A DNA stretch of 64,000 nt from Axinella damicornis. Taxonomy: Eukaryota; Porifera; Demospongiae; Axinellida; Axinellidae. Made by a program: the position numbers and the translations under genes. Each line of letters starts with the position of its first letter. The first letter of the stretch is position 1. The notes beneath the pieces are model-generated. The model made no database searches, had not been told where the DNA came from, and saw only the letters and a program-made list of their open reading frames with translations. The stretch is from contig OZ007507.1 of assembly GCA_963931865.1 (NCBI GenBank), positions 14,504,450 through 14,568,449 on the forward strand. The letters run 5' to 3'. This document shows, one piece after another, positions 52,271-62,936 of the stretch.

Positions 52271-54706
52271 CTGTGGAGAGTGATAAGTGATGCATGTGAG
52301 TGAGCACTGACCCCCACACAAAATCTAGCTTAGTATCTGGTAATTAGAGGGGTAAAATCGAAGCTCAGTAAGGTGCTGTGTGTCAAATTGCAAGATTCAA
52401 ACAAGATTCCTGAATGGCAAGTTTTAAGTACTTCATAGAAGTGGCAACCACTGTCCTGGTAGACGAGGCAACCTGCTGGTACATAGGGAAGACTCACCTT
52501 TCAACTTATTACGGGGAAAATTGTGCCAAATAATTACACTCCAGGTAGGGGAAAATTGTGCCGCATATTACTTCCAAGATACATATTGGTACATGTATCA
52601 GGGGAGGACATGGAGGGAACGGTATAAGCATACCAGCAGGTAGGTAGTTGGTGGGTTGAAGGTAAAAAGGTATTATGGGACTCACCATGGTTGCTGAGTT
52701 ATCAGCACTTTTGTCTTCATTTTGGCTGCCATTTTCGCCCATTTGCCCCTAGCATGTGCTACCTGCGAGTTGCATGGGCTACCAGTATTGCGGCTTCCAC
52801 TCGATTAATTTTTGAAACTTTCATACTTTGTGCTACCTATTATTCTTTATATTATTCCGAGCATAATTTCCGAAACCCTACAAGGAGGGCAAAAGTGGAC
52901 ACTGGAAAACACAAAAGCACCAATAACTCCACCATAAAAGGTGAGTTTCAGTACCAAAATGTTTGGGTCAGTAAAAAATGAGAATCAACGGTGCAGTCAG
53001 AATCTCTCCATGTCTATTGTCTTCCACTGAGCCCAGGAAATTACTGCCGAGCATAGTGAGGCAACTAATCTTGACACTAAGTTAGTGTTTATATGTACCG
53101 TAGTTGCAGTTAATTTCGCGGTGGGGAAATTTTCATGGTATTCGCGGATGAAGTAAGACCACGAATATTAAACTCGTGAAATATATTTCCACAGCTAGCG
53201 CTAGGCATAACAGTTACTGCCCTTCGTGTTCCTGGGCTCACGCACACACAGTAGCTCTTCCCCGGCAGTTGCTTTGCTGTAGACGTAGTAGCCACGCATA
53301 CACAGTTCGATCACTCCATCAGCACGATCGCACGTGTCAATAGTAAGTTATTACGAGCAGAATTTTTTTTTCGGCGGAAGTAATCAGCGAAAATTTCCCA
53401 CCGCGAAATATTTGTTTGTCACGTTTAGTGGCTAGACCGCGAAATTTTTGGCACGCGAAATAATCGGCAACTACGGTATATGTATATAAATATGCACAAA
53501 TTCCGTCACGCTTTATTAAGGAATGCAATAAAGTTAGCCATTGGCGCGTGGCTGCTGTGGATGACAATCGTAAAAAGTGGCGGCTCACACGGTGGAAACA
53601 AAGGTACCTGTTATTCCATCAAACTCCTTCCTGGGCTTCATAGGTGACAGCATCATAAGTACGCCATACCTTGGCAAGCTGCACTACATGCGCATGCGCG
53701 CGCACCCTGACACTACTACACGAGGCTTGTGAGTGAACTTAGACCTAGTACGTAATTATGAACTATGTTTTTCACAACAGTAGTGCAATGACCTTATGTG
53801 CTTAAATGATGAATTACAGACCATAACAATGCCACAACCAACTCACTGATGTTCCTGGACAGAGATGAGCTCCCCACTATATTTTCAGCGGTCACAGTCA
53901 CACTAAAACTTTCACCACTGAGCTGAAGTTGGCATCTAAAGTCTGCAGCATTATCTCGCTGGCACAAACAATTACTGCCGTCTGTCCCATCCACCTCACA
54001 GGTAGTGATGGGTGCACCAGAGCTATTGGTATAGGAGAGCTGATAGCTAGCTGTAACGTTCGATCCATTAATGCAGCCTGCAGAAACATCCACTGGTTCC
54101 TGGGTAGATGGGGACAAAAGAAGAGATTATCTGGTACGTTGTAAAAGGCAAGCATGGAAGTACTGTACTTAAGATCCATTACGTAATCCATAATGTCGGA
54201 TTTCACGTCACTTTAGTGAGACCTGACTAGCAAAGGGCCATTCTCCTCTGGAAACATCATCTTGGCTTATGGTACGCGTCTTTAATATTGATGCCACATT
54301 TTGGAAACCTTTCCGTCGCTGGTTCCGAATTCCGGAAAAAGCGAAACGTGGAAGTGCATAAACGCGAACGTGGAACTTCTGTAAATGGAGTCCGGTGACT
54401 TTCTCAGAAAAGGTAAGTGAATTTCGGAAAATGTTTGCGGAAAAACTTTCCGATTCTCGGAAGAAGCCTTCCGCTTTGCGGCGGAGACGTGCCACAAATG
54501 CATTTCGGAAAGGCTTTCCGAAGTTCGGTATCAATTTTGAAGACGCGTACCGTAGGAGATTCTGAATCTGTTCATTCAAGAAATTTTTGTTGCACCTCAA
54601 CGAGCATTGTTGCAGAACTTTTTACACCTCAACGAGCATTGTTGGTCATGAAAGCATAACCTCATTCCAAGGCTCTCGTTCTCTCCGCGAAAAGAGAGCC
54701 TTGTAA

Positions 54707-54737
<31 letters not shown>

Positions 54738-56850
54738 TAAACTGTGGACTTCCACCGCCAGGATTCTGGCGGAACAAATCAGATTGCAGAATGAAAACAC
54801 GAGAACATGTGGCTATTTGGTAGAAGTGTTTATCTTCGCTGCCATGCTAACACACAAATTGTGAACTCAGAAATGAGCGTCAAGGACAAAGTACCCCTCA
54901 AAGGTTGGTAAAAAGGCAGATGACAGGTATGCGAGAAGGCCTCTGGTCTGAGCTCGCTTTTCACTGCGGTTTGTTTGTGGGACCAGCTTGCTCATCGTAT
55001 GTCGCTGCTAACAGGATCGACGGTTCGCAAGGTGAGTTGTCCAGTTTGCTTGTAAGAAGTGTCTCGGATCTCGATAAAGCCGGGGATGCCTTGAAAACGA
55101 AGAATAATATTTCGAATAGCGTGTGACTCATTTGTAACTGACGTGACATTCACCACAAAAGTAGGAGTGTCTTATCACATGAATGAACATGACACGCTGT
55201 AAGCCAACGGTTTGACCCCCCCCTCCAATGTTACCAGGCTCTCTTCTCACAGAGAGAACGAGTTTGGGAAGGAGGCTAATGAAAACTTTCCAAGATCAGT
55301 GGTACATATGTTGTTGATATGTTCACTGCAGTTGAAGTTTTGTGAGTTCCTTTTGTGTTGCCATGTAATATAAAGGTGGGTATATCTTTAGAACCAAAAA
55401 CACCAATTTAAAAAGAAATGGGCTGGGCTGATTATTTTCATGTGCAGGTGTACTTTTCAGGAATATGTGCTACCAACACAGCGGTGTTATAGGTCTTGCT
55501 GCTATGTCCATAACATTCTCACCTGTTGAACATAGTATTCATCCCCAGAGGCAGTCATGGTTGTTCATGCAGTCTTCACCAACTGCTTCCAACAAATCAC
55601 TGACTTGATATTGTTTACGGTAGGCCAAATGCTAATTCATAAAGCACATTATCATACACCTACGTTTGAATAATGTACAGCAGTCAATGGGAAAGCCTGG
55701 TACGCAAGCGCAGTTGATACAAACCCGTATTTTGTACAGTAGGTCACGTGAAAAATCCGTATCAGTACTGAGGTCACGCGAGAAATCCGTATTATGTACA
55801 GTAAGTCACGTGCGCTACAGCAACTCTGTGATAGTTTCGTGTCAGAGACTACCTGGACTAGCTGGTACTGACTACGTTTTGGGCTCCTGAAGAGGGCTGA
55901 CTTACATCTCGATACTTCCGGAAGTCGAGGTTGAACTCGTTCGTAGGCTCCATTTGAAATGGAGCATACAACTTGGGCTTGGTACGCAGGCCTTCTCACC
56001 CAAGCGTTTGAAGCTTGCCGGACTAACGCGAAGGGTTGGCAACCAGAAATGTCGCCATGAGCAAGCTATGGTAATGTGCATTTGCTACGTTCATTGGTAG
56101 AGGAATGTGCAATGAAATTCCAGGTTTGTATGATAAAATCAGTATCACCATAGTACCAAGCTATACCGGAAACATATCACTCGTTTGTCGCCTTCGGCAT
56201 TGTTACTCGTGCTTCGCACTTGTAACAATACTACGGCAACAAACTCGTGATATTTTCCGGTATAGCTTGGTACTATGGTGATACTTATATATCATCACAC
56301 TGGGTAAGTGCTCTACTTCTTGTTAGTACATGTGACCACCTTGTGCATTGCACATGTATGTGCATGTACTTTGAGGATTGCATGACTGCACGAATGTTAG
56401 ACCTCCTGTGATTATGTAACTGAGGGTGTGGTTCCGTTTGATAATTTGGACACAGAGCGCAAACCTTGCTTATCACAGCTCTTCGTATGGTCTCTCATTT
56501 GTGAGGCATGTACAAGTTACATTTGCAATGTATAATTATACGTAAAAGGCTACAAGCATTCCTACGCATATATATTTTCACCCAAAATGTGTCCACAGAC
56601 AGACAAACGTACGAACTGACAGACAAAAAATAACTCTATCCCATGTTCAAGGATATTCATTCAGGATTTAATTATATTCAGGATTCAATTAATTAACACT
56701 TCATGATGATCTCCAGTTAGCAACAAAGTCCAAAGTATAGTGTATGTGACTACTCCTTACATACCGTTTCATTCCATGTGGCCTCAATGGTCAGGTTTCC
56801 AGTTGTGGTATTGTACTCAGCACACACGGTAGCATCAGGTATTGCAGGAA
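51995..56850 (-). CDS. receptor D: FN3-containing paralogue (gene-level entry, partial)
   Basis: Three minus-strand exons (86, 253 and 276 nt) match the FN3-2 and beta module exons of receptors A and C in order and phase. No FN3-1 or Ig exon is visible upstream, and no Sushi exon downstream. The next same-strand exons are Calx-beta (45037), in a compatible phase. D is thus either a fragment or the N-terminal part of a D-E-F gene in which Sushi was replaced by Calx-beta. All three exons are intact, without stops, so recent function is plausible. Confidence 0.7.
53098..53480. mobile_element. MITE with TACCGTAGTTGC termini
   Basis: The left end TACCGTAGTTGCAGTTAATTTCGCG and right end CGCGAAATAATCGGCAACTACGGTA are inverted, with subterminal GGTGGGAAATTTT/AAAATTTCCCACC inversions. 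A fragment with similar AAATTATTTTCTCG...ACTAAACGTGA words is near 60675-60740. Confidence 0.88.
53505..53695 (+). pseudogene. decayed inverted copy of the promoter and first exon at 57.8 kb
   Basis: CACGCTTTATTAAGGAATGCAATAA, CTGCTGTGGATGACAATCGT and GTGACAGCATCATAAGT align in reverse with 57905-57700. The TATA-like TTTATAAAGG has become TTTATTAAGG, and the start codon in AAAGATGGCGG is GTG (53577-53579). Frame is not kept. Confidence 0.75.
53847..54099 (-). CDS. receptor D exon: FN3-2, second part
   Basis: The exon is 253 nt, phase 0 in and phase 1 out, acceptor ctacccag and donor gtgagt. It encodes CINGSNVTASYQLSYTNSSG and FSVTVTAENIVGSSS. It is eight codons shorter than the A and C exons. 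The loss removes the His-Glu-Leu stretch and one Cys region (here SNCLCQRDNAADFRC). Confidence 0.88.
54267..54556. mobile_element. MITE with TACGGTACGCGTCTT termini
   Basis: Left ATGGTACGCGTCTTTAATATTGATGCC is inverted at right as GGTATCAATTTTGAAGACGCGTACCGTA. The interior is rich in TTCCGGAA-type inverted words. Same family as 46664-47008. Confidence 0.85.
54657..55278. mobile_element. MITE with TAGCCTC-type TIR containing a poly-G run
   Basis: The left arm from TAACCTCATTCCAAGGCTCTC to GAGCCTTGTAACATTGG is inverted at right as CCAATGTTACCAGGCTCTCTTCTC to GGAAGGAGGCTA. The flanks ATGAAAGCA and ATGAAAACT resemble a 9-bp target duplication. A run of about 27 G at 54711-54737 lies inside the left arm. 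Confidence 0.8.
56148..56283. mobile_element. hairpin element, arms about 58 bp
   Basis: GTATCACCATAGTACCAAGC and TATACCGGAAA at left are inverted at right, continuing through CACTCGTTTGTCGCC to a short GCTTCGC loop. Very few mismatches. No second copy in the window. Confidence 0.92.
56765..56850 (-). CDS. receptor D exon: FN3-2, first part
   Basis: The exon is 86 nt, phase 1 to 0, acceptor tttatgcag and donor gtatgt. It encodes VPAIPDATVCAEYNTTTGNL then TIEATWNET. The conserved Cys, Tyr and Trp align with the 89-nt exons of A and C, with one codon missing. Confidence 0.88.
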
Positions 56851-57176
56851 CTGCATAAACAAGCCAATATTAAGAGTTAAATGGCAGCTATTCTAATTCT
56901 ACATCATAAGAAATCAATGGTTACATGTGTGTGATGAAATCTATCCGCTACAGTCTTGTGAAAGAGTGCCCATGAGTCATACACCTCTCAAGGGAGAGGG
57001 GTGGGTACTCGGTTAAGTACTTCCATAGTCAACAATGAAAGAGCACCCATCTTTGCACTTGAGCACTCCAAGTATAAACAGATAGGCATGGCCACATTAA
57101 ATTTTGACTAAAGCATCATTTGACGCTAGTCTCCACAGCACAGTGTCTAACTTGGCCAGATCATCCTCAGTAGTGA

Positions 57177-57369
57177 GTGGAGTCTATAACTACACTTGGT
57201 AATATGAAAGTACTGGTTCCTATTCTGGCAATTTTGTCAGTCCTAAGAGAAATGAGCGAAACTACAAGAACTATGCTGTGTTTCCAGTTTCAACACAACA
57301 CAAACACTCAGGATCTTTGCACACCTGCACATTACGCTATCCTGAAAATAACACAGGAGATTGGTGAGT
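57177..57369 (+). CDS. possible coding exon, hypothetical
   Basis: An open stretch on the plus strand ends at a strong donor (ATTG then gtgagt). An internal Met (57204) starts MKVLVPILAILSVL, hydrophobic enough to be a signal peptide. I recognise no family and see no following exon. It overlaps the region antisense to the hypothetical gene at 57.4-57.8 kb, so one of the two may be wrong. Confidence 0.25.
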
Positions 57370-57579
57370 GTTTACTACACTAAACTTTGTACAGGAAATT
57401 GAGACAAAAGTGAAGGGTGGGCATTCCCTGGTGGTGCTCTTTTCCAGGTGGGTACTCCTTCGCGAGACTATGACCAGTATAAACCATGGCCAGGAGGTAA
57501 GTATCACCACCTAATCTCTTCAAGCTGTCAGAGATTGTCAAAGTTGTGGTTGCCAAGGCAACATGAAACAAATATAGTG

Positions 57580-57801
57580 TCAGAGTGTGCATGTACGTAG
57601 CACAGTGCCCGCCTTGGTGTAGAAGAGGTGTGAAGTTTCATCAATGAGGAAGGCAGAGTAATCTCCAGAAATGGACTTGCATTCAATATTGTGCACATCT
57701 CTGGATGCCAAGGTACATGGGTAACTTATGATGCTGTCACGGATGAAGTCTGGGAAGAAGTTCAATGCAATAACAGGCACCTTTATTGTGTCAGCCGCCA
57801 T
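57580..57801 (-). CDS. hypothetical protein, first coding exon
   Basis: The open frame starts at an ATG in AAAGATGGCGGC and encodes MAADTIKVPVIALNFFPDFI, then DVHNIECKSISGDYSAFLID and HLFYTKAG. There is no signal peptide. The GDYSAFLIDET-HLFYTK stretch has the feel of a beta-propeller blade, but I cannot name the family. The real exon probably ends near GTGCTACG-GTAC, before the frame's own stop. Another open stretch at 57430-57570 (minus, SLKRLGGDTYLLAMVYTG) may belong to the next exon. Confidence 0.5.
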   Translation of the reverse strand: MAADTIKVPVIALNFFPDFIRDSIISYPCTLASRDVHNIECKSISGDYSAFLIDETSHLFYTKAGTVLRTCTL

Positions 57802-57854
57802 CTTTCACGATCGTCTCCCACAGCAGGCATTTTGCATGCTGATGTACTACAATA

Positions 57855-57895
57855 TGCGGATGTGATACTATTATTGCATTCCTTTATAAAGCGTG
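57855..57895 (-). promoter_or_regulatory. TATA-type core promoter
   Basis: TTTATAAAGG lies at 57890-57881 on the minus strand, about 80 bp upstream of the ATG at 57801. This gives room for a transcription start about 30 bp downstream and a 5' UTR of about 50 nt. The decayed copy at 53.5 kb keeps the surrounding words but not the TATA. Confidence 0.5.
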
Positions 57896-58117
57896 GTGGA
57901 AATTGTGCACATACAGTTTAGCGAGTTTCTATCGTGGGAGAAAACTTTTAGATTTTGGTGGAGATAACGCTCGTGGATATATGGTAACCCAGTTCGCCAC
58001 ACCCACTAATGTGGCATCGTAATGTGACTCATGGTCTGAAAAGCTACATATAAGCACACAAGAAGATGGGCAAGTGACAGAGCTATGCGGTGGAGTCCAC
58101 AGCGAAAGGTCGGCAGC

Positions 58118-58318
58118 TCATCTTACTATCAGGACCTTCACTTCGGGAGAGAAGCGGTCATGCACCCTGCCGTGTTGGATACAGGGTAGTACCTGTTTCT
58201 CCTCCTTGTTGGCAGCCGTGATGGTCGAAACAGGTACAGTTATCGATAGTGGACCATCCAGCTTTGGTAAAACAGAACCAGCGTGCTGGAAATAAGCCAA
58301 TAAGACCATCATCAGCAC
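58118..58318 (-). other. open stretch of unknown meaning
   Basis: Minus-strand frame with SVLPKLDGPLSITVPVSTIT then AANKEEKQ and a possible donor (cag then gtacta). A possible acceptor (cttatttccag) precedes it. No family is recognised and there is no paralogue in the window. It could be an exon or chance. Confidence 0.25.
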
Positions 58319-58429
58319 TCGGTAGTTGTCCGGAACAGATTCCAGGTTGATTTTTGTGGATGTGAATCACCACAGAAATGCAAAATTCATGGCAATTCAC
58401 ATCATGCTGAATTTTAATAAGGTGCACAC

Positions 58430-58950
58430 TGTACAGTGCTCCCAGCAAAGAGAGTACATTTTCGATTTTGGAGGTTACAACCAGTTTTTCACACTCAGAG
58501 AACCCCTTTGGACTGGATTAAAAAGTATTCCATTAGAGAAACCATAGGTTAAAGGTCAGATTTTTGATTAAATTGCCAAAACTGTCAGGATCTGTAAGGG
58601 GTTAAGATTTTAACTTGGACCAGACATACTTCAATAAGCATGACCTCTCAAAAAAAAAATCAGCTCTTAACTCCAAGGTTTGTGGAAATGCCGACCCTAA
58701 AGTATAGGCCTTCGAAAACCTGCTAAACCTGGGTCACTATACAATTATATTTGATACAAGTATAATTGTATAGTGATCTTAACTCCCAGGTTTAGAGAAA
58801 TGGCGACCCTAAAGTATTTTGCGCACTCAGTTGACATGTGAAGCCATAGCTCAGTTGGGGTGACATGCGACTTAATTATTTTTGAAGTTATACACAAGTT
58901 TGTCACAGAAACCAAAATGTACTCTCTTTGCTTGGAGCACTGAATATGCA
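58430..58950. mobile_element. MITE-like element with GTGCTCCCAGCAAAGAGAG ends
   Basis: Left CAGTGCTCCCAGCAAAGAGAGTACATTTT is inverted at right as AAAATGTACTCTCTTTGCTTGGAGCACTG. Inside, a segment containing GACCCTAAAGTAT occurs twice, around a small TATAATTGTATA hairpin. Confidence 0.8.
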
Positions 58951-58975
58951 AGATACATTACTAGCTGTGTCCATG

Positions 58976-59180
58976 GCAACATCATAGACTCGGTAGAGTC
59001 TATATGTAGGGATAGAGCAGACATGCAATATATGCTAATACCGTAGTGTCCCGTTAATACGCCCCCTTCGAAAATATGCCCTCCCCCTCTTTTCCGCCAA
59101 AGTTCCTGCACAGGGTAGTTTGACTCATTATAACGCCCATTTGTGCACATGCGTAGAGAGCAACTTTGAACTTTGAACTC
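58976..59180. repeat. fragments of two other repeats joined
   Basis: CATAGACTCGGTAGAGTCTATATGTAGGGATA (58976 on) is the end of the long repeat at 62937. At about 59040 it passes into ACCGTAGTGTCCCGTTAATACGCC, the end of the 42275-type MITE. Both are truncated. Confidence 0.75.
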
Positions 59181-59459
59181 AAAATTGTGCTCTGTGTGCG
59201 GAGTGAATGCTATCAAGTATGTTTTGCTACAAAAATGAGGTTTATGCTAATAAAACGTACATCTAATCTAGCGGTAGAAATTCGAATTTCCACTAATCCA
59301 GTAGCTCAGGACACTAATTATTTTCTGTGATTCCAATGTACCGATACCAGGAAATGTACTAATCAAACAACATGAGTTCCAAGTACACATTACAAAATAC
59401 ACTATTCATAGTCAGTCCTAAATGCAGTGCTGGCACAACAGTCAGCCCTTGGTCACAAA

Positions 59460-59970
59460 CGAGTTCCCTTGAAATTCAGCGCGTGGCATCATGGTTGATG
59501 ATGCCCATTTCTTGGAATTACTTATAGCCACCCCGCCCAAATGCAGCGTGTGGCATGGCAGTAGGTATCCATTTCCTGGAATAGTGCAGTCACAACAGTC
59601 ACAAACGCGGAATGCCAGCACATGGCATGGCAGTTGATGTACATGTTCCTGGAATAACAGGCACAAACCCTTGAAATGCAGCACATGGCAATGATGGCAT
59701 GGCAGTAAATACCCTGGAATAGTGCAGCCAAAACAGTCACAAACGTTCGAAATGCAGTACGTGGCCTGGCAGTCCGATGCCCAGTTCCTGGAATAGTGCA
59801 GCCACAACAGTCACAAACGCTTGAAATGCAGTACGCGGCATGGCAGTTCGATACCCATTTCCTAGAATAACAACGGTCACAAAATATTTCTCTCCAAACG
59901 CAGCGCGTCTATCATAACGGTACATCCAATCTAATGGTACAAATTCATTTCCTGGAATTTCTATGATTCC
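59460..59970. repeat. degenerate satellite, unit about 72 bp, 6 to 8 copies
   Basis: The unit is AAATGCAGCGCGTGGCATGGCAG, then CATTTCCTGGAATAGTGCAG and CCACAACAGTCACAAACG. Copies differ by 10 to 25 percent and several have small deletions. Long open frames on the minus strand across it are repeat artefacts. Confidence 0.9.
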
Positions 59971-60027
59971 AATCATACGGTAGTGAATTTAAAAAAAAAA
60001 ATTTCTTACCGTTTTATTAGCATAAAC

Positions 60028-60120
60028 AAGCAGGGATGATGGCATAAAATAGTTCAGTATATAACACCCTACATATTTTTTCTCATTATGTGGAAAGATA
60101 CGCATCTAAGATGGGGTTGT
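60028..60120. mobile_element. decayed foldback element copy
   Basis: GCAGGGATGATGGCATAAAATAGTTCAGTATATAACACCC and the following core match the 47690 element with many changes. Confidence 0.5.
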
Positions 60121-61126
60121 ATAATGAACGGTTCTGAAGACAGATACAGACTAGCAGTGCAAGTTTTTTCTCGAGGTGATTTTAAGCACTTAAACTTACC
60201 CCAATTTCTGTTCCCCTGGCGTTGCTGGGCTTGCAACTGCTCCCAAGGGTAATTTTGGTCATCCTAAGCAGATACGCGACTCTAACCACACCCACCAATT
60301 AACAAACTTGCAATTAAGTCTCCTGGGAAATGTCAACTTGCCATAGCCCCCAAAAGGCCATGAATGCTAAAAATGGAGGCCCTACAAGGCAAGATGGCTT
60401 ATGGCTTGTTTCTAAGTCCATTTATGCCAAAAACTACAGAAATGGCCCTCCCAGTGCCAACCAAAGCCTTTCTACAGCGGAGCCCAGACATGGCCATGCT
60501 GTTTTACCCCTCAGTGCACCCACCCACCTCCCCTTGTAGCGCCTTTTCTGCTCATGCAGTATCTAAGTCCCAAGGACATTGCCGGAAGCGACATCACAAA
60601 GCTGAGATGAATACATGTATATGCATGCGCAAGGGCCTCCCAAATCACATGAATATGCATACCATATATTTTCGTTGCTAAATTATTTTCTCGAATGCCA
60701 CTAAACGTGAAAATTTATCACGCAAAATAATTTTCAAATACTGAGGAAAGCGGATAAACTATGTAACACGTGTACATCACTGCACAATTCACGGCTCTGC
60801 AGCTGTTTTGCTGCTTTCAACGATGGACTTCCAGCCTGACTCAAGACAGAAATACTTTCTCAAAGTATCACTCAAGTGGACGGAGAGGTTCAAGATGTGG
60901 GAGCAGCACATTGAGCACATGGTGCAAAGGAGCGGACCACAATAGGCAAGTACTTCATGTACATACATTTGTCACGGCCATGGTGGGTCCGCAGCAGCTT
61001 GAGTTTTCCCGAAGCAGCTGGGTCGGCGTGTTAGTGAAAGAACGGCAAGCACAGCAAGGCCAGAGTCGTTAAAAAGATTCGCTTTGATCACTGCACTTCA
61101 CGCGAAAAATGTTTTTACCATGAATA
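60120..61126. other. no gene recognised
   Basis: Open frames at 60364-60681 and 60770-61072 show no domain. Near 60675-60740 is a fragment like the 53098 MITE. The part just before 61127 may be decayed 5' retroelement sequence. Confidence 0.4.
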
Positions 61127-61573
61127 ATGGTTCCATCACGCCTTGAACCCACCGGCCTCAACCGCTCTGATGGTAAACGTCTGGATGGGGTTACAGTGGT
61201 CCCTTGGAAGAGTGGCAAACTCCTGGTTTGGGATGCGACGTGCCCAGACACTTATGCACCATCCTACACAGTTAGTGCTACTGTTGAGGCAGGAGCTGTT
61301 GCTGCCAGGGCTGAAGAGAGGAAAAGGACGAAATATTCCTACCTTGACTCATGCCACTCGTTCACGCCAATTGCCATCAAAACCTCTGGGGCCTTTGGCC
61401 CTCAGACTAAGTTGTTCCTCAGAGAGTTGAGCCAAAGACTCAGGCAAGCTACCGGGGACACTGAGGCCCATTCTCACCTCCTCCAGCGTCTCTCAGTGGC
61501 CATACAAAGGGGGAACTCGGCATCTATCGTTGGCACCATTGGCCACACGGATGGGACTGAGGACTGTTTTTAG
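61127..61573 (+). mobile_element. 3' end of a non-LTR retrotransposon ORF (restriction-like endonuclease region)
   Basis: The frame encodes LEPTGLNRSDGKRLDGVTVV, then GKLLVWDATCPDTYAPS, FTPIAIKTSGAFGP and LLQRLSVAIQRGNSASI before the stop. From memory of the family, this is the region after the reverse transcriptase in mobile elements common in cnidarian and sponge genomes. It usually reads KRPDG...WD, a PD-x(n)-D endonuclease core. Here the Pro of PD is Leu. No reverse transcriptase is present upstream, so the copy is 5'-truncated. A T-rich 3' region and an A-rich stretch (61792-61805) follow. Confidence 0.7.
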
Positions 61574-61849
61574 TTGCCTTTTTGTAATTTTTTATTTATT
61601 TATTTTTATTTTATTTTTATTTTTTATGTATATTTGCATTTGTATTTTGTTTGTACTTATTCTTTCCTTTTTAAATGTAACTATTTTTCGTTGTATTCCG
61701 ACTGTTGTAAACTTATTGTCCTGGTGTCTTATTGCATTTTCCTTTTCTTTGAACTGTAAACATTGAATTCATTATAACTTCAATTAGGAGAAAGAAAAAA
61801 AAAAAGAATAATTGTAACATGAAAGATTTTCAACATGAAAATTTCCCAC

Positions 61850-62294
61850 TGAAGGAACTTTCTCCGAGATTTTAATGTGCTGGTTTTCAGCAACATAACG
61901 GTGCAAGTCCTGTGATTATACATTGCACCGTTATAGTCATTTGCCTCAGAACTCTCCAGAAATACTGTCGTTGCTATTGTGGACCGCTTTTACAGGAAGA
62001 AAACAGCTGTATCTCAGGAACGGTGCAACGTATATACAAGGGACTTGCACCGTTGTGTTGCTGAGGACTTGCACATTGTACTGATGTCTGAATTGCAGTG
62101 CTAGAGTGTACCTGTGAGTGTCAACTACAGCGAAGTTTCACTCCCCAATATAGACCTGGAGACCCTGGTTAACATTCGGTGGTATTCCCTAGTGCTCGAA
62201 TCAGCCACGGTGACAAAAGGTGAGCCTGCAGCACAGGGAGCATGAGGCTTCCCAAAAATGTAAAGATCTCAGAGAAAGTTCCTTCAGAGAAGAA
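61850..62294. mobile_element. MITE with CTGAAGGAACTTTCTC termini
   Basis: Left ACTGAAGGAACTTTCTCCGAGATTTTA is inverted at right as AAAGATCTCAGAGAAAGTTCCTTCAG. The words ACGGTGCAA and TTGCACCGT recur internally. A related end lies near 32150. Confidence 0.85.
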
Positions 62295-62936
62295 GCAGGG
62301 AGCGTCGTCCGATAATACATCAATTTGTCCGATCATACCTTCATCCGAAAATGAGCTTCAGCTAGCTGTAGTTCCAGAACCAAGCAACAGAGAATCACCC
62401 AACTTTCAACTCAAAGTGTGATGGGTCCGTAGTATTGACTGAAGGTCCCGCTCACTTCCGGTAATATACGCATTAAGTGCTAACACGTCTGATTATACAT
62501 GTCGTCCGATAATCAATGGCTTACTCTATACCAATCTTGAGATTGTAAAGGAGTACTACACAAGCATGAGATTGCGTACACATACGTACGATGCACATTT
62601 TGGAACACATGGCACATGCTGATGGGATGCTGTACATCCAGGATGGTAGTCAGTAGCTGCTTTTGTAAGCAATCTTATAGAGGCTATTACGGTTATCAAG
62701 TGAGCAGTGATGTTTTGACCTCAACTGCAAGGAGTGCTTTGAAGACCAACAGGACGCAATGAGCAAGTGTGTCCATTGCCTGGTATGACTAAATTACGTA
62801 CCACAACATGAGCTATGAAACGTAGGAGAGCAGTTTGTGGGCTCTTTGTGTGAGTAATTTTATTTCCTTCACTACGTAGTGCTAGCCTTGTTCCCAGGCC
62901 TTCTACACCTCCAGTGTTTGATTGCTTATCATAGAC
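62295..62936. other. no gene recognised
   Basis: This holds a block shared with 8860-8930 (CAACAGAGAATCACCCAACTTTCAACTCAAAGTG) and one solitary TAGCCTTGTTCCCAGGCCTTC end at 62884, with no partner found. No exon is seen. Confidence 0.45.

Noticed and set aside
54711..54737. Poly-G run as a biologically meaningful G-quadruplex
   Set aside because: Possible in principle, but homopolymer length is unreliable, it lies inside a MITE arm, and nothing nearby suggests a function.
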